In this document: positions 32,447 through 45,492 of the stretch, piece after piece
Layout of the letters: each line of letters opens with the position of its first letter
Numbering within the stretch: position 1 is the stretch's first letter
Origin: Narthecium ossifragum
Lineage: Eukaryota > Streptophyta > Magnoliopsida > Dioscoreales > Nartheciaceae
Length of the DNA stretch: 64,000 bases
Assembly (NCBI GenBank): GCA_963920575.1
Contig: OY986970.1
Location: 14,653,588 to 14,717,587 of the forward strand
Reading direction: 5' to 3'
Position numbers and translations under genes: made by a program
Notes under the pieces: generated by a model
Told to the model about the DNA's origin: nothing
The model's database searches: none
Seen by the model: only the letters and a program-made list of their open reading frames with translations

Positions 32447-33660
32447 CAACACCCTCAATTAAAAGATAATAATTTAAACAACCTCGAACCCAAGATTTAC
32501 AAATCCAAAAAGAGTTTAATATACATATCATCGGAGAGGGGAAGATCCAAATACAACATTTATATAAATACTCTCATAGGAGACTAACTAACATAGGGTT
32601 CAAAAGTAGTAAAAGATTGCCACCTCTCAGATTCTGCCTGGCGCCGCCACACCGCCGACCAAAAAGCAGCCCGGGTAGGAGTGAGCTACTAAGTTCAGCA
32701 GGGAAACTACACTACGATACACAGAAGGAAGAGGGAAACGTAACAGTGTCGCCCTCAAATAAGACCTGGATGTATACATAGGTCCTATAACACCACCGCG
32801 TGTCCCTGAGGTCCACGATCATGGTCTCCCAGAAGAACTGGTCATACGACGGGTCACACTCAGTAAGTAGGAACTAACACTGCTGGCCCACAAGCAGGGA
32901 ACAGCACTGCAGGCGGGAAATGGCACCGCTAAGTAGTCAACCTCTCTACTCAAGGGTCAACACAGTGAGAAACCGGCTACACCTCAACATCCGACTCGAG
33001 ACCGACACGACCTCTACAATCATCAAGCAACAGGTGTACCAGTCATCTAAGCCTATCATCGAATTCGACTGGACACCACAATTCAAACCGGGTCCAAACT
33101 ACCCAACCCCGGTCCTAGGGCTAAATCCGAGCTTCCAGCCTCGGGACAGCGACCCACAGATCGCCCACGCCCTAACCATGCAACTAATGCACAATAGAGA
33201 TGCATGCGATGAACATACGTATAGAAAACAGTTAAAGCAAGCAGCAGTATGTGATGATAGCATAACACGGTCTGAGCTCGGGAAACAGCCCCGCAAACAA
33301 CAGAGACAAACCACGCAGGTAAAAGCCCTCGACGCACACCGGCATGCAAGGCTATGTAAAGCAGTAGGGCTACCCGCCCACTTATTCTAAACATCCCAGG
33401 AGTCATCACTCTCCTGGTCCACCACTACCCCTAATATGGGGCTAGCATGCTTAAGGATATCTACAAGTTTATAAGGTTGTAAAGAAAACCGCTTATGCGA
33501 AGCCCCGCGCGCAAACCCATTGAAAACGGCCCTCAGCCACTAAGAGACTGATCTCTCTCCCAGAGAAGATCGATATTCTTAGTGCTTGGGAGAAAACTCG
33601 TCCCTGTCATCCGGAAGAGATCGATCTTCTCCACCAGAAGGATCGATCTTCTTCATGACA
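32447..33660 (-). repeat. Tekay-type LTR fragment, inverted
   Basis: Reverse-complement match to the interior of the 49877-52383 LTR, for example around 33000-33130 (the CAACAGGTGTACCAGTC block and CCCGGTCCTAGGGC). It lacks both LTR ends and abuts the plus-oriented LTR ending at 32446. Confidence 0.75.
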
Positions 33661-33700
33661 CGGACCCCATCATCCCAGCCAAGCAAGGATCGATCCCGCT
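33561..33700 (-). repeat. GATCGATC dyad array
   Basis: Four or more copies of AGATCGATCTT/AGGATCGATCTTC-type words between 33565 and 33695, at the position corresponding to the proximal array of other LTRs in this set. Confidence 0.7.
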
Positions 33701-36073
33701 AGACCTTAGGGCCGAGTAGGCCGGGCTGTATTTGGGGTAGAGGCGACCGTTGAGAACGTGTATTCGCTCTTCTGGACCATAAGCAACTAGACCGCGTGCG
33801 GCAGTTTCCGCCATCTCATCAGTTTCAGCAGTCACATCAGTAGGCTGTCCCCGAACCTTCCGTTCTCCGAGGAGTACGTGGCCGTTGCAGTGCATCGCTG
33901 AGATACTTGTCAGCTCAAAGTTTTGTCGACCTTCTCGTAGGTCGGACTTCGCACCAGCTACAATCAGATAATGATTCGGGATTGCGACATCCCGAGGACA
34001 GCTTTCAGTACGAGATACGGATTGTGTCAGCGGCAGACAAATTAGTTGATCCAGCTGAGCTTGAAGCAAATATGTGACGGTAGAGATCGAAAATTGCATT
34101 AGCGATTCAACAGAGACATCTTCAGGACCGCAGGACTGTTGACTAGAGTGACCAGAGGACCGAATCTCTTGCCTTAAAGTCACGACGTCAGTGCCTTTAA
34201 GGGTGACAACAACTGGCAGTTTCTAGAAAAGTTTCGACCTTTCGGGCATATCACCTTCAATTTAGGCCAATGTCGTAGATGTTACCTCGAGCAGATGGGC
34301 TAGAGAAATTAGAACATCTTTAGCGGCAGAGACAACCCATCAGCGGCGGAGATGGAGTCCGTTATCCAGTTCGGACAACACTCCTTACGACTCAGAGGAT
34401 GTCAGCATTTTCAGTCTAGAGTGATGATGATGTGAAGTGATGACATGAATCTTACGGAGGCTCGTGTCTAGATTGATGCCCAGCGTGTAGATGAGAGTCA
34501 GACAGTGTCAGCAGACAGTAGGTTGTGTTCCAGAGGCCGAGCCTCAGTTCCAGAGTTGTGCAATGGTGGCGTTCAAGCATCCTACTCCTTTCCTTTGTTG
34601 GCCACCTCGGAGGCATGGTGGTATGTTGTGACCGTTATCAGCGTTGGTAGCACGAGATGTAGAGTTCGTCCCCACTACTTCACCTATGAGGAAGTGAAGA
34701 CGGGAGCATCAGCAGATAGCAGACCCGTTGCAGCTTTTCCAGTGTCAGCGAAAGTAGAAGCATAGCATGGCGGATGTCGTCACCAGATTGTCGAGGACTC
34801 AAAGGGGATGATCCAGATCTCGGAGGACATGCTTAAGGCATGTGTCCTCGATGTAGCAGGCAGCTGGAGGAGTACGTCACTTTGCTGGAGTCCGTCTACT
34901 TCAGCAGTCGTTAGTCCCGACTTACGTACCATTCGAGGCATATACGGTAGTTCACGCCGTTCTTCCGATTGCTCAACAGAGGTTGTTGAGGCATGACCCA
35001 CCATTCCAGATGTCATCAAACAACCTTCAGAGAGCTTAGCATAGATCAGACAGAGACTCCTGACGACGCAGAGCAGATGAGAGCGCTACGCAGATCAGAG
35101 GCGATGACCTTCGGAATTTTTCAGTTGGTGATAGTGTTTCTGAAGGTCCATTTGCACAGAGGATTAGTCAGGGTTTGCAGAGAGCAGAGACCGGATGAGG
35201 TGGAGGCCGAGGCAGCCCTACTCCGATAGTTTGCACCAGAGTCATGACGACGTAGAGCGACGACGACACAGAGCCTATAGAGATACATCATGGACTTCGT
35301 CGTCAACTTAGTTGGCATCAGTGCAGAGGTCAGAAAAGAGAGTTCTTTCCTTGTTACCTCACCAGTCAGGAGGCGGAGAAGGAATACCGACATACAACAA
35401 AGGTGTTGTAGTCCTTTTCCAGTGCCAGTGTGGGTGTCATAGCATGACAGGCTTCATCCTTTGATCTACATATCGTCACCCAATTTTCAGAAAATCAGCG
35501 CAGATCAGGTCAGAGTTGACAGAAGACTTTGTGCAAATCAGAAGCGACGACTGTTGGAGACACAGTTGGCGACAAAGTGTCATTTCAGACGATGCGACTC
35601 ATAGATCCATTCAGTGTTGGCAACAGAGGTGTCGAGGAGGCGTCGTTCAGTGACGTCGTGCGTCATCAGACATGATGATTCGAGCTTGGGCCAGCTACAT
35701 TACACAAGAGGACAGTCAGCTCCGATGATTGGTAGGAGAGACCAGTTTCGAGAGACAAAACGGTTCAGTCAACTTTAGTCCTCTGGAGGTGCAGAGGTGT
35801 TGTAGGGGTAACTTGGGAGCGATGGAGGCGCATGTGCAGTTTGCCCCAAGTGGTTTTCACCCCGAGGTGTTTCTCTATCTTGTGTGGCCATTGCGGGCGT
35901 TGGTGCCCGGTGTTTTGTGTTGTGGGCGTTGATGCCCGGTGCTTTGGGTGGTTGCTCGGGTTATGAGCTTGCTAACCTTTCTTGTCTTGTGCAGGTGTGC
36001 TTGTTTCTGCTTTGTTGTTTCCGACCCTACTCTTATCGAATTTCGGGACGAAATTCCTTTAAGGGTGATAGGT
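33701..36073 (+). pseudogene. Degenerate chromovirus pol remnant
   Basis: No long frame survives, but landmarks match the pol at 53814-56668. An RT piece GGGATTGCGACATCCCGA lies at about 33978. The integrase stretch around GGACATGCTTAAGGCATG is near 34826, and the C-terminal integrase block is near 35040-35180. It ends ACGAAATTCCTTTAAGGG just before the LTR at 36074, as in the other copies. Many stops, indels and rearranged blocks are present, so no function remains. Confidence 0.7.
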
Positions 36074-36522
36074 TGTGAGGACCCGTTCCTCCAACCTGGT
36101 CCGACCGCGTTAGGTCGAGGGTCTGGCTTGGTGGGTTTGGCCCGATTGGCCTTGGATTGCGATCGGTTGATCGCATCGCTGTTTTTGAACCTCAAGGGTA
36201 ATTTGGTAAATTACGCCTTGGCGGTCGGTTTGACACTCGCGTAGTGCACACACGGCCTTAGATTGATGGATGTGGTTGATTAGATCCTTATAGGCGTTTT
36301 CGATCGAAAGATCGGAACTCGATCGGAAAATATCGAGACAGACGGTCGAGATTAAATCTCAGCTTTATTATAAAATCCTTTCTTTCTCTCTCTCTTCCCT
36401 TTTCTTTTCTTTTTCTTCCTCTTTTCCTCCTTCCCGTGCTCTTCCCCGACGGCCAGCCCTCTCCCCTCTCCGGAGTTTCGCCACCCTCGCCGCCCACCAC
36501 CTTCGTCCCTCCCGACCTCTAC
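36074..36522 (+). repeat. Tekay-type 3' LTR, segment 1
   Basis: Starts TGTGAGGACCCGTTCC right after the pol remnant. It contains AATTTGGTAAATTACGCC, the U3 landmark shared with the LTRs at 49877 and 48291 (minus), and a C/T-rich leader. Interrupted at 36522 by a solo LTR and resumes at 38878. Confidence 0.75.
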
Positions 36523-38872
36523 TGTGAGGACCTATATGTAAATCTGAGGACCTAGTTGTAATCTCTACATCGCTAGGGGTGTTTTAGCAAAAGGCCACCT
36601 AATTATACTTAACCCTAGGTGAAAACCGATCGGCTCACCTAATCCCTATGCTTCCCTACATCTCTTTTCTAGCCGCCGCCAGCGACGAGGGGAGAGAAGC
36701 TCGACGTTGGCCGCGATCAACGCCGCCGGTGGAGGAGAGTTCTTCGCCAGTCGGAGGTTAGCCACCTCCTTCCCCTATCCTTCCTTCTTCTCTCACCTTG
36801 TTCTCCCTTCTCCTTGCTGCTTTTTCTTTCGACGGATTTCGAGGGATGGATTTGTTTGTTTTGTTTGAACTTGAGTTGATCGGATGGGGTTTCTTGAGTT
36901 CCTAGTTTCTTTCTTGCTTTGTTTTGGATTAATGTTTGGAGTGAATCTTTAGATGCCGGCTTCTCACTCTATATTATGGGTGTTTGATTTCCTTCTCTTC
37001 TGTAGATTTGTTGGGATCTCCATCGTTTGTTGATTTCCGTTGCTATTTTGGTTTATGGATTGGTGCTGTGATTGCTTAAATTGGTTTGCAATTGCTTGTT
37101 TCCTTTGGATTTAGATGCTACCAAGACAGAGACCCAACACCTTCTCTGTTCTTATGTATTGGATCTGTAGACGTGGGGTTTTATTTGATTGGGTTTTGTT
37201 TGTGATCAGATTTCTGTGAGGTATTTGATTCTTTTAGATCTGGTTCTCTTCTCTGTTCTTGTGGTTGCTGTTGGATCATCTATTGGCCTTTGGATGTTTT
37301 ATTCTTGTTGGCCCTGTTTTTAGATCTAAACCAGAGGATGTTGGTCGTTGGTATTGGGTTGCTTGTTGATACATGAACTTAGAATTCCTTCGTTGAGTTG
37401 CTCTCTTTCTCTTAGTGCTTGTAATCCAATAAATCTCTCTGGTGGATCATGATCTACAGCTAAGGAAATTAGTGCACGTAAGGTGCTTGATGAGTTACTT
37501 CCTTACTGCTCTTAAGTTTGATCAATTTATTTGAGATGTTCTTGGTGGTTGGTTGGCCGAGTGTGTTGTTTAAGGCTATGAGATTGGGTCAGCTGGATAA
37601 TTGAATAGGGCGTTTTGTGTATTGTTAACAGAGGAAGCTGAGTTGTGATAGTTGCTTGGAGCTTGTGGCTGTGGGAGTTGCTTTAGCTTGTTTATCTGCT
37701 GTTTGAGGTAGGTGGACTATTCATCATGCATACTTGAAATTAACTATAGTCGTGCAATGAATGTGATGTAGAATTGCCTATTAGTGTGTAGGTGAACTAC
37801 ACAAGATACTTGATTAGTTATGACTATTGTTTGGCTGGATTATTGGTAGAAATATATGGCTGCCTGTGATATTGTAAGCTGTGAATATGTACCGGTTATA
37901 CTTCTGTACTGTATTACTGCTACGTCTCTTTTACTTGATTATGCTTATCCTTATGGTTGTTTACTTGTGTTGTGCATATGTATAAAGGTGTTATTGGTAA
38001 TGAATGTTATGTCGAATTGCTATTAGTATGTAGACGTGTGCTCATGACATGAGTCTAGGCCGGGGGTTGGGTCTGGAAACTTGTGATCGAGGCTACGGGT
38101 GGACGTGATCCCCGTGATCGATCGGGGTTTTAGGAGAATGATTATGAAATCCAAATTTGATAAAGATGAAATAAATTGTTATCGTTCGAGGATTGAGTGA
38201 TCCTCTGAAACCTTAGTCTTAGTGGCTATTGGGAGGTAGCCTAATGTCTGCTGGTCGACGCCAGTCTAGCTGTACCTACAGTTGGCAGGGTAATGTCCCG
38301 GACTGTGGTGGAGAGCGAGTTGTGCCCACGGTTGACAGGGTAGTTGCCCAGACCGTGGTGGAGAGCGATGGGTCGATTGCGAGCTTGGGCTTAGGTTGTG
38401 ACTTCCCTTGAGTTAAGACTTAAGCGACAGATTACATTGCATATTCATATTGGTTATTAGTTAGTTTCATATATGTCGTTAGTTAGTCTCCTACTGGGCT
38501 TTTTGCTCACCCCTACTTTTGCAGGTTCTTCAGGTGATGACGCCCGAGTTTGAGATCGTTGGAGGATTTGGCATTAAATTCATTAATTTTATGTCATTAC
38601 ATTCATTTGAGAGTTGTAGTGATATTGTGATTATGAGATTTGAGTAATAATTCGATTCATGTACTCGGAATTAGGGAATTGTAATTAATTATTTGAATTA
38701 TGTTTTGGAGTACTGGAATTTATGTGATTGATCCTGAAAGTTCGAAAGCATATAGTGAATTTATTATGGTTTAGATTGTAATGGTTGAGAGCAGGTTGAT
38801 TATGTTGTGTTAGTGTAGAATAGGTTTTCCTCGTGTCCCGTGGTCGGGGTGGGTGTGGGGCGGGGCGTGACA
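36523..38872 (+). mobile_element. Solo LTR of a second chromovirus-like family
   Basis: 2350 bp starting TGTGAGGACCTATATG and ending GGGGCGTGACA, flanked by perfect TSDs TCTAC (36518-36522 and 38873-38877). No internal region is present, so it is the product of LTR-LTR recombination. The terminal GGCGTGACA resembles the Tekay LTRs but the body is different. Long T-rich stretches with short open frames; nothing coding. Confidence 0.88.
38271..38371 (+). repeat. Two-copy tandem repeat in the solo LTR
   Basis: A unit of about 50 bases containing GGCAGGGTA-TG-CC and CCGTGGTGGAGAGCGA occurs twice with about 15 percent difference by eye. Confidence 0.65.
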
Positions 38873-40932
38873 TCTACTCTCCTCTCATCTTCCCAGATCC
38901 CCTTCGGCTTCTCCCTCCTCTCCTTCGCCATCTTCCCGTCACGTTTGGATGGAGGCGTCGGACGGCTCTCGACGGTTCCCCGGCAAGCCAGAGGCGACGG
39001 GGAGGGCCTCCTCTTCCTTCCCTTTTTTCGCGGCGGCTCTTCTCCCTTCTTTTTCTTCTCCGATGATGGCAGCGGGAGTGGGAGTTCCTGGCGGCTCTCC
39101 GACGAACTGGAGACGGCGAGGAAGGAAGGTGGATTAGGCGAGGTTAACGGCGGATTTAGCGATTAAGGTAGGGTTTCTACCTTGATCCTTGGGTTAAGCT
39201 TAAGTTAGGGTTTGATTGTTCGATCTGCTATTTTATCTGTGCTAATTAGTTCCTCTAAGCATGCTAAATTACTTCTTGAAGTCTATGGAGATTTGATTGA
39301 GATTTATTTGGTTTTTATGCATGTTTTTTTTCCGGATTTCATCAAAGCTCTGTTTTTCTGTGAGCTGAGCTGTTCTAGCTCAGATCGTGGCACGTACGTG
39401 CATAATCTCATTTGATCATCAAGATGAGAGTTGTAGATCTTCGGATCTACTTCCTATTGCCGCTGATTTCATAATTTTTGGAGTTTTCTACGATTTATGG
39501 TGATATTTCTTCGGATATGCGACGAGACCGAAATTAGTGAATTGATTAGTGAATTCCGGGAAGATTAGCCATTAGATTAATCCAATTTTTGGGCTGCATG
39601 TTCCTAGTATGCTAATATACATTTGCCCAAGTTTGATTTCCAATTCGACGTCGTTTGGACGTCGAATTGATAAGATTTCATCGCCTCTAACTAGGGTTTA
39701 ATGTAAAAATCCAGAAATTAGCTTGTTAGTGGATTTCTCGATGATTTATCGTGTTTGATTCTTCAGGAATTATGAAGTTAATGCTCCAACTGATCTCTAG
39801 GATTAACATGTTCAATGTGATGATCTTTGTATACTTAATTACCTCAATTTCGGCCTAATTAGTTAATTGCAAAACCTCCTCTAATTAACAATTAGATTGT
39901 GAAGTATGCCTATTAATTATAAGTGATTTGGATTATGGTAATGAGCATGTATGTTAATCCCAGTAGGATTTTGATAGATTTGTTTGTATGCTTAGTTCTA
40001 GGTCATGTTTATGAAGATCTTCTCCTTTTATGCAAAATTGATATATTTAGTGTGATAATTACTAGTATGCTAGTGGGCGGTCTTCAGCTGGATTTCCGTG
40101 AATTTAACGTGGATTTCTCGAGAGAATAGACTTGGGTTTTCTATTTACGAAAATGCTATATTTGATGAATTCCCCTCGATTCCCCATATCAATGTTATGT
40201 TAGCATTTTCTTAGCATGTTATCTATATGTATATATATATGTAGGTCCTATGTGTGGCTCAGCTCTATGTGTGGCTTGTGGTTGAACCAAGGGAGTCATG
40301 TTCCTTGGGATGTTTAGATAATTAAATGGGCAGAGGTTGTGCCCAAGTGGTTGCTTATCATATTTGTTGTTGATTGAGGATTGCGTGGCCGGGGTTGTGC
40401 CCTCGTTGTAGAAATTGCGGTTGACGGTTGTGGATGTTGTTGAAATGCTGAAATTTCGATTGAATGTGGTGTTGCTTGTTTACGGCCCATGAGCACCGTT
40501 ATACTATTGGTTTATTGTAATTTAGACCATTATCTGCTTTAGACCCCTTGCTATGTTTACTCTTTGGCAAGCTATAGGCTATGCCTAGCCCTGTATGTTG
40601 TGATGTCATACTGTTGCATGCTTATCTTTCTGCATTTCTGTGCGCGTGAACATTGCATGCATTTGCTTGCATTAGAAGCATTAAGGATAGGTGGTAGGTG
40701 ATGGATTCGATCGCCAATCCGGGGTTCTCGGGTAGCCCGGGTCTAGCCCTAGGACCGGGGTTTGGGGTAGTCGAGGATTAGGACGTCATTGTCATCAATG
40801 ACTATGTTTGATATGATTCGAGGATTATTAGGTAGTCGGACTGGAATATTGTGGTTGAGGTTTAGAGGTCGTGTTGTTTCTCCAAGGCCAAGTGCTAAGG
40901 ATGGATGTCGATGCGTTCCCTGACATGTGTGT
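38873..40932 (+). repeat. Tekay-type 3' LTR, segment 2
   Basis: Continuation of the LTR begun at 36074 (38873-38877 is the TSD copy). It includes the CCTAGGACCGGGGTTTGGGG block near 40750 shared by all Tekay-type LTRs here. Cut at 40932 by a minus-strand element; the end lies at 48292-49040. Confidence 0.75.
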
Positions 40933-41802
40933 TGTCACGCCCCGACCCAGAAAACCCATCCGGACCGGGACGTGAAGGTCCTAAACTCTAAATCAAACGG
41001 CGAGAGCCTCCCCTTTGAACATCAATTTTAAACTTGGTGCATGATTACAATATTCACAATTAATTTAAACTATCCTATCATCAAATCATAATACAATTTA
41101 ACTTTTAAAAGATATAATAATGATTCAAGTCATCTAATACAGCAATCTCTGATCAATTTACATCAAATTGAAATACAAATACATTTCTCCTTCAGATTAC
41201 AATTTATACATTTAAAACTGTACATCAATTGAATATAATAAACTGATGATATCCTCGATCTCACGCACCACCAAGGGGAGTACCGCCTCCAACACCGCAA
41301 CAACCTGAAAGAGAAGGGACTGCATCGACCTGCATCGCCGATGCAGCCCAGGTAGGAGTGAGCAACAAAGCTTGCTTAGTAGGGTTCTACTCTACGGCAC
41401 ACTGAAAGGAGGAAAACAACAACAGTGTTGTCTTCCAGCCTAAGTCTAATGGATGCCACGGGTCCCATAACCCACCGATGTCCCAAGGGCTCCTGTCATG
41501 AACCTCTCTCTTGGTCTCTCTACCAAGATCACCCTAAGCACTGACAGGGGAACGGAACCATGCAGGATCACTCACCCTTACCCAGCAGGGATACCACTGC
41601 CTGGGGACCACGTCGGGAACTCCTCGGTTGCATCCTTAGCACTTGGCCTTGGAAGACGACACTACCTCTAGACCTCAAACAATATAATATCCCAGTCCAA
41701 CTACCTAATAATCCTCGAATCATATCAAACATGATCACTGACGACAATCACGTCCTAATCCTCGGCTACCCAAACCCCGGCCCTAGGGATAGATCCGGGC
41801 TG
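40933..41802 (-). repeat. 3' LTR remnant of the minus-strand chromovirus
   Basis: About 870 bases nearly identical to 45496-46366. The match stops at GATCCGGGCT, after which internal sequence follows, so the U3 half and the 3' internal end were lost in one deletion. Confidence 0.85.
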
Positions 41803-44800
41803 GAATATGTCTGTGATCCTGGAATCATGTTCTGGAGTGATGAAAACTGAAGCATCACGCCATCTGATCACCTCTCTAACATGTGGACTGCTATGTGGCA
41901 CACATACTCATCACGTATGGTATATGTGCTGATATGACCTCTGCATCTGGTCTCTGAATCTGACCTCTGAATCTGATTCTGAATCTGATCTCTGCATCTG
42001 GTCCTGAATCTGATCTCTGCATCTGATACCTGAATCTGATCTCTGCATTTGGTGTCAACCGAGCTGATGACGAAACTCATGATACACCTCCATGCCTCCT
42101 GGATGAACAGCAACAGGAGAGGAGTGAACCACACGTAGGATGTCCTCGTGCAACTCTGGACCTACTACTCCACCTCTGGAGTACAATTAACTGTCTGCTA
42201 ATGCCGTCAGGAATCTCTATAGGCTCGATGTCGTCATCGCTCGACGCCGTCATGGTCCTAGTACAGACTCTCGGAGTAGGGCTGCCTCGGCCTCCACCTC
42301 ATATGGCCTCTGCTCTCTGCCAACTCCGACTGATCCTCTGTGCGAAGGAATCTTCAGAAACACTCTGCCAGGAACTGAGAACTCCAAAGATCATCGCCTT
42401 TGACCTGAGTAGCTCTCTCGTCTGCTCTGTGCTAATCTCTCTGAGGGTTGTCTGATGACGTCTGGAATGGGGGATGGTGACTCAACAACCTCTGTTGAGT
42501 AATCAAAAGAACGCCCCGAACTGCCGTACTATGCCTCGAATGGTACTGCATCCGTCTGGACTGATGGCTGCTGAAGAAGGCAAACTCCAACAAAGGAAGA
42601 TACTCCTCTCAGCTGCCTCCTGCAATCTGGTGATGACGTCCGCCACGGTGTGCTTCCGCTCCCACTCTGATACTGGAAGGGGCTGCTATGGATCCGCCGG
42701 ATCTGCAACACTGCTAACGAAGCACAATCTGCGGTTTGCTGATGCTGTCCAGCTCTCAGTCACGTGCCCGGTACCAACCGCAACATGGATCTCCACGAGC
42801 TACGGATATATATACCCTGGGTCTACACCACTCTGGCGGGGAGAGCTGGGATGCTGCAACCACCAAAGAGGAAGTCATCTGGAATCTGATCCTCGAAACC
42901 CGATCCAACTGACTGTCCACCTCCGATGAGCTGATAATCTGCCAAATCTGCCCTAGCCTCTCTAACAACTGCTGGTGGCTATTACCCTTAAAGGCACTGA
43001 CGCAGTGACTTTAAGGCAAAAGCTTCGGTCTCCTGGCCACTCTGGTCAACGGTCCCGCAATCTTGGAGATGCTCCTACTGAATCTCGAACACCATCTTCG
43101 ACCTCTGCCGTCACACATATGTGTCGAGCCCAGCTGAATCAACTGAAATGTCTGCCGCTGAGACTGCCTGTCGGTCGAAACCTGCCTCTGAAGGCCAACA
43201 CCTCGAGCTGGGAGCCAAATAACGCCGATACACCCTCGGCAGCTGTGATGCAAACGCCCAACATCGCTCGTGCTCCTCCGCAACGCGCCAGTAGGTGTGA
43301 TGCTGTCGACGACGCCACTGCAACTGATCAGGATACGGCCTGAAGATCCTCTACATCACATCTGTCAGGATTGCTGGTGCGTCTGTCAGACCAAACGGCA
43401 TCACTGTGAACTCGTACAGTCCGTACCTCATACGGAAGGTTGTCTCTGGGATGTCGCAGTCCTGAATCCTCAGCTGGTGTAGTCGATGCGAATGTCAAAT
43501 TCTGAAGGAGTCGACAAGTCTCTCAACTGCTAATCCATCATCATTACACTGCAGCGGGCGTATACTCTGTGCTGCAACACTGTCCAGCTTCCTGAAGTCT
43601 ATGCATTTATGGGGGAGACCATCCACAACGAGAACCGGAACACACTCCGAGGTAACACAACTGGGCGAAAGAAGTCCCGAGCTACTGACTCGGCCGACTG
43701 AGTCATCGACTCTCAATGCTGCTAGCATCCACGTGCGAACTCGCAACGCTCAAAACCGCCCAAAGGAAACTCGACTTCGAGCTCGGTGCCCCGCGAAGGC
43801 GACAATCAGAAAAGCTCTTCAGAAAGGACAGCTGCACAAACAACAACAACAACACGAGGGAAAGCTGCTCTCCAGAGCACCCTCGAAAACAGCGGGGAGG
43901 GAGTCCACCACAAGCTGGTGAACAAACCCCAGCTCTCGACAACCAGAAGGCGCGCCAACCAGCGACCTTCAACGAGAGCGAAACAACGCCGTCAGGTGTA
44001 CCCACGACACCTTCCCACGGCCAAAGAAGCACAACTCGGCACGCAACCAACCGATGCAACCGAGAAAGCCGTCGAACCCCAACGTGTACCACACGTGGGC
44101 GACGGACACCTAGAGGTCTCCATCCTCTAGCAAACGCCTCGACAAGAGCAACCAACCCAAGCTCTTGTCCCAATCAGTGGCTACTCCCAAAGCCACACCT
44201 GACTCCAGTCCCAAGCCAACACGGCTACACGGGGACGAGTCACAAGGGGGAAACACCCAGAGCCACAAGGAAACTGCAGGCGACAAGACACTCCGAAAGC
44301 TGAAGGTTGAAGCTGAAAGCTGGAGGAAGGCGGCTCTGAAACGGGCTGCTGCTGAAGCTGCTCTCTGCCCAGAAGTCCGTGAAACTCTGGTAAGACTGGT
44401 CGCTGCCTCGTCTCCGGCAAGACACTATCTGCAATCTGAATTTCTCCGCGTCTGCCCCAGGTACCTGCCCCAACTGAGGTATCAACCCACTGCTCTGCCC
44501 CACGCCGTGCGTCACGCCCGACTGCTCTGTGGTAAGCGTCTCGCGCCCCTCGCAACCAGCACCGTCAGCGGAAAGGCACCCGGCGGCTAGCACTCGAGCA
44601 CCCTGTGAATTCCCTCTCAGTTTGGCGGTCCAGGTTACCTCTCAAGGAACCGGCACGACGCTGCTGCTGCCACGGCTGTCGCTGATGCTGAAACCACTGA
44701 ACTCTGCCAACGGCTACCATGTCGTTCCTCAGAAGCAGAAACGACAACCCCGAAACTCACCACGACCACCGACCAACAGTACGGTGTCAACCCTCAAGTC

Positions 44801-45480
44801 ATCTGTCTCAGTATTCGGAGTACAGTCTAGGGCGTCCCCCGCTGTCGCTCCAGCATACCGAGCCAGGTGATCCAACCAACCTGCGTGCTGCCACGCGGTG
44901 CGAGTACCAAGAACAGAGGAAAGTACTCCCAACTACACCACCCTCCAAGGGTAGGTGCCAAAGAACAGTACGCGAACTGTTCTCAACACACAACTAACAG
45001 TGTCCCTAGTGGCCCCGACACGCGCCACTACATATCGCTTCCTAGGAAGGCAAGAAAAACAAAGGCTTCCCAAACAAGCGATACTCCAGGATGTCCAAAA
45101 CATCCAGGATCCGGGACACCTCCTTCAATCAGTCCTCTACTGTCGAAGGATCTCCAACATCGCCCCTGGACCAGAACGGGTCCACTTCTTAGGATTCCAA
45201 GAGTACAGAGGCAACACACGTCCAATCCCCTACTCGCTCATCTCCAGCACGGGGGGAGCCTGTCAGGCGAGGGAACGGACGACACCGGCGTGCATGCACA
45301 TCTCCCCCTGAGACGTCATGTCACAGCCGGAAAACAACGAAACAAGCAACAATCAATAAAGCGGAAACATATCACACAATCCCAAACAGCCATGCAAGGA
45401 TGTTCTAGACCTAGAACTATCCCATTCCACACTCAAAACCTTAACCGCAAGCCTAATCCTATCCCTGGGACCTACAGCCT
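41803..45480 (-). pseudogene. Decayed gag-pol of the minus-strand chromovirus
   Basis: Minus-strand landmarks include the RT segment at about 43478-43365 ([14 protein letters not shown] then [16 protein letters not shown]) and integrase-related sequence at 42960-42240, which still pairs with the region 55976-56200. Between them are frameshifts, stops and deletions, and no frame exceeds about 150 codons. The gag part next to the PBS is not recognisable. The plus-strand open frames seen here are antisense to this decayed pol. Confidence 0.7.
41936..42056 (-). repeat. Short tandem repeat (CTGAATCTGATCTCTGCATCTG type)
   Basis: Five or six imperfect copies of an 18-22-base unit made of ATCTGATCTCTG and CATCTG/GAATCTG words. 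It lies in the 3' internal part of the minus-strand element. Confidence 0.75.
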
Positions 45481-45492
45481 GCTCTGATACCA
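45481..45492 (-). promoter_or_regulatory. Primer binding site, iMet-tRNA type
   Basis: GCTCTGATACCA on the plus strand is the reverse complement of TGGTATCAGAGC, 3 bases from the LTR end at 45496. Confidence 0.88.

Noticed and set aside
33653..34183. 176-codon minus-strand ORF
   Set aside because: Antisense to the plus-strand pol remnant and similar to the antisense frames at 42975, so it is a shadow of RT/integrase sequence.
36523..38872. Host gene with long intron (T-rich, leader-like GCCGCCGCC start)
   Set aside because: Exact TG...CA ends and perfect TCTAC duplications show a solo LTR.
42975..45487. Several plus-strand ORFs of 110-206 codons
   Set aside because: They are antisense to the decayed minus-strand chromovirus internal region; no domain and very basic/Thr-rich composition.
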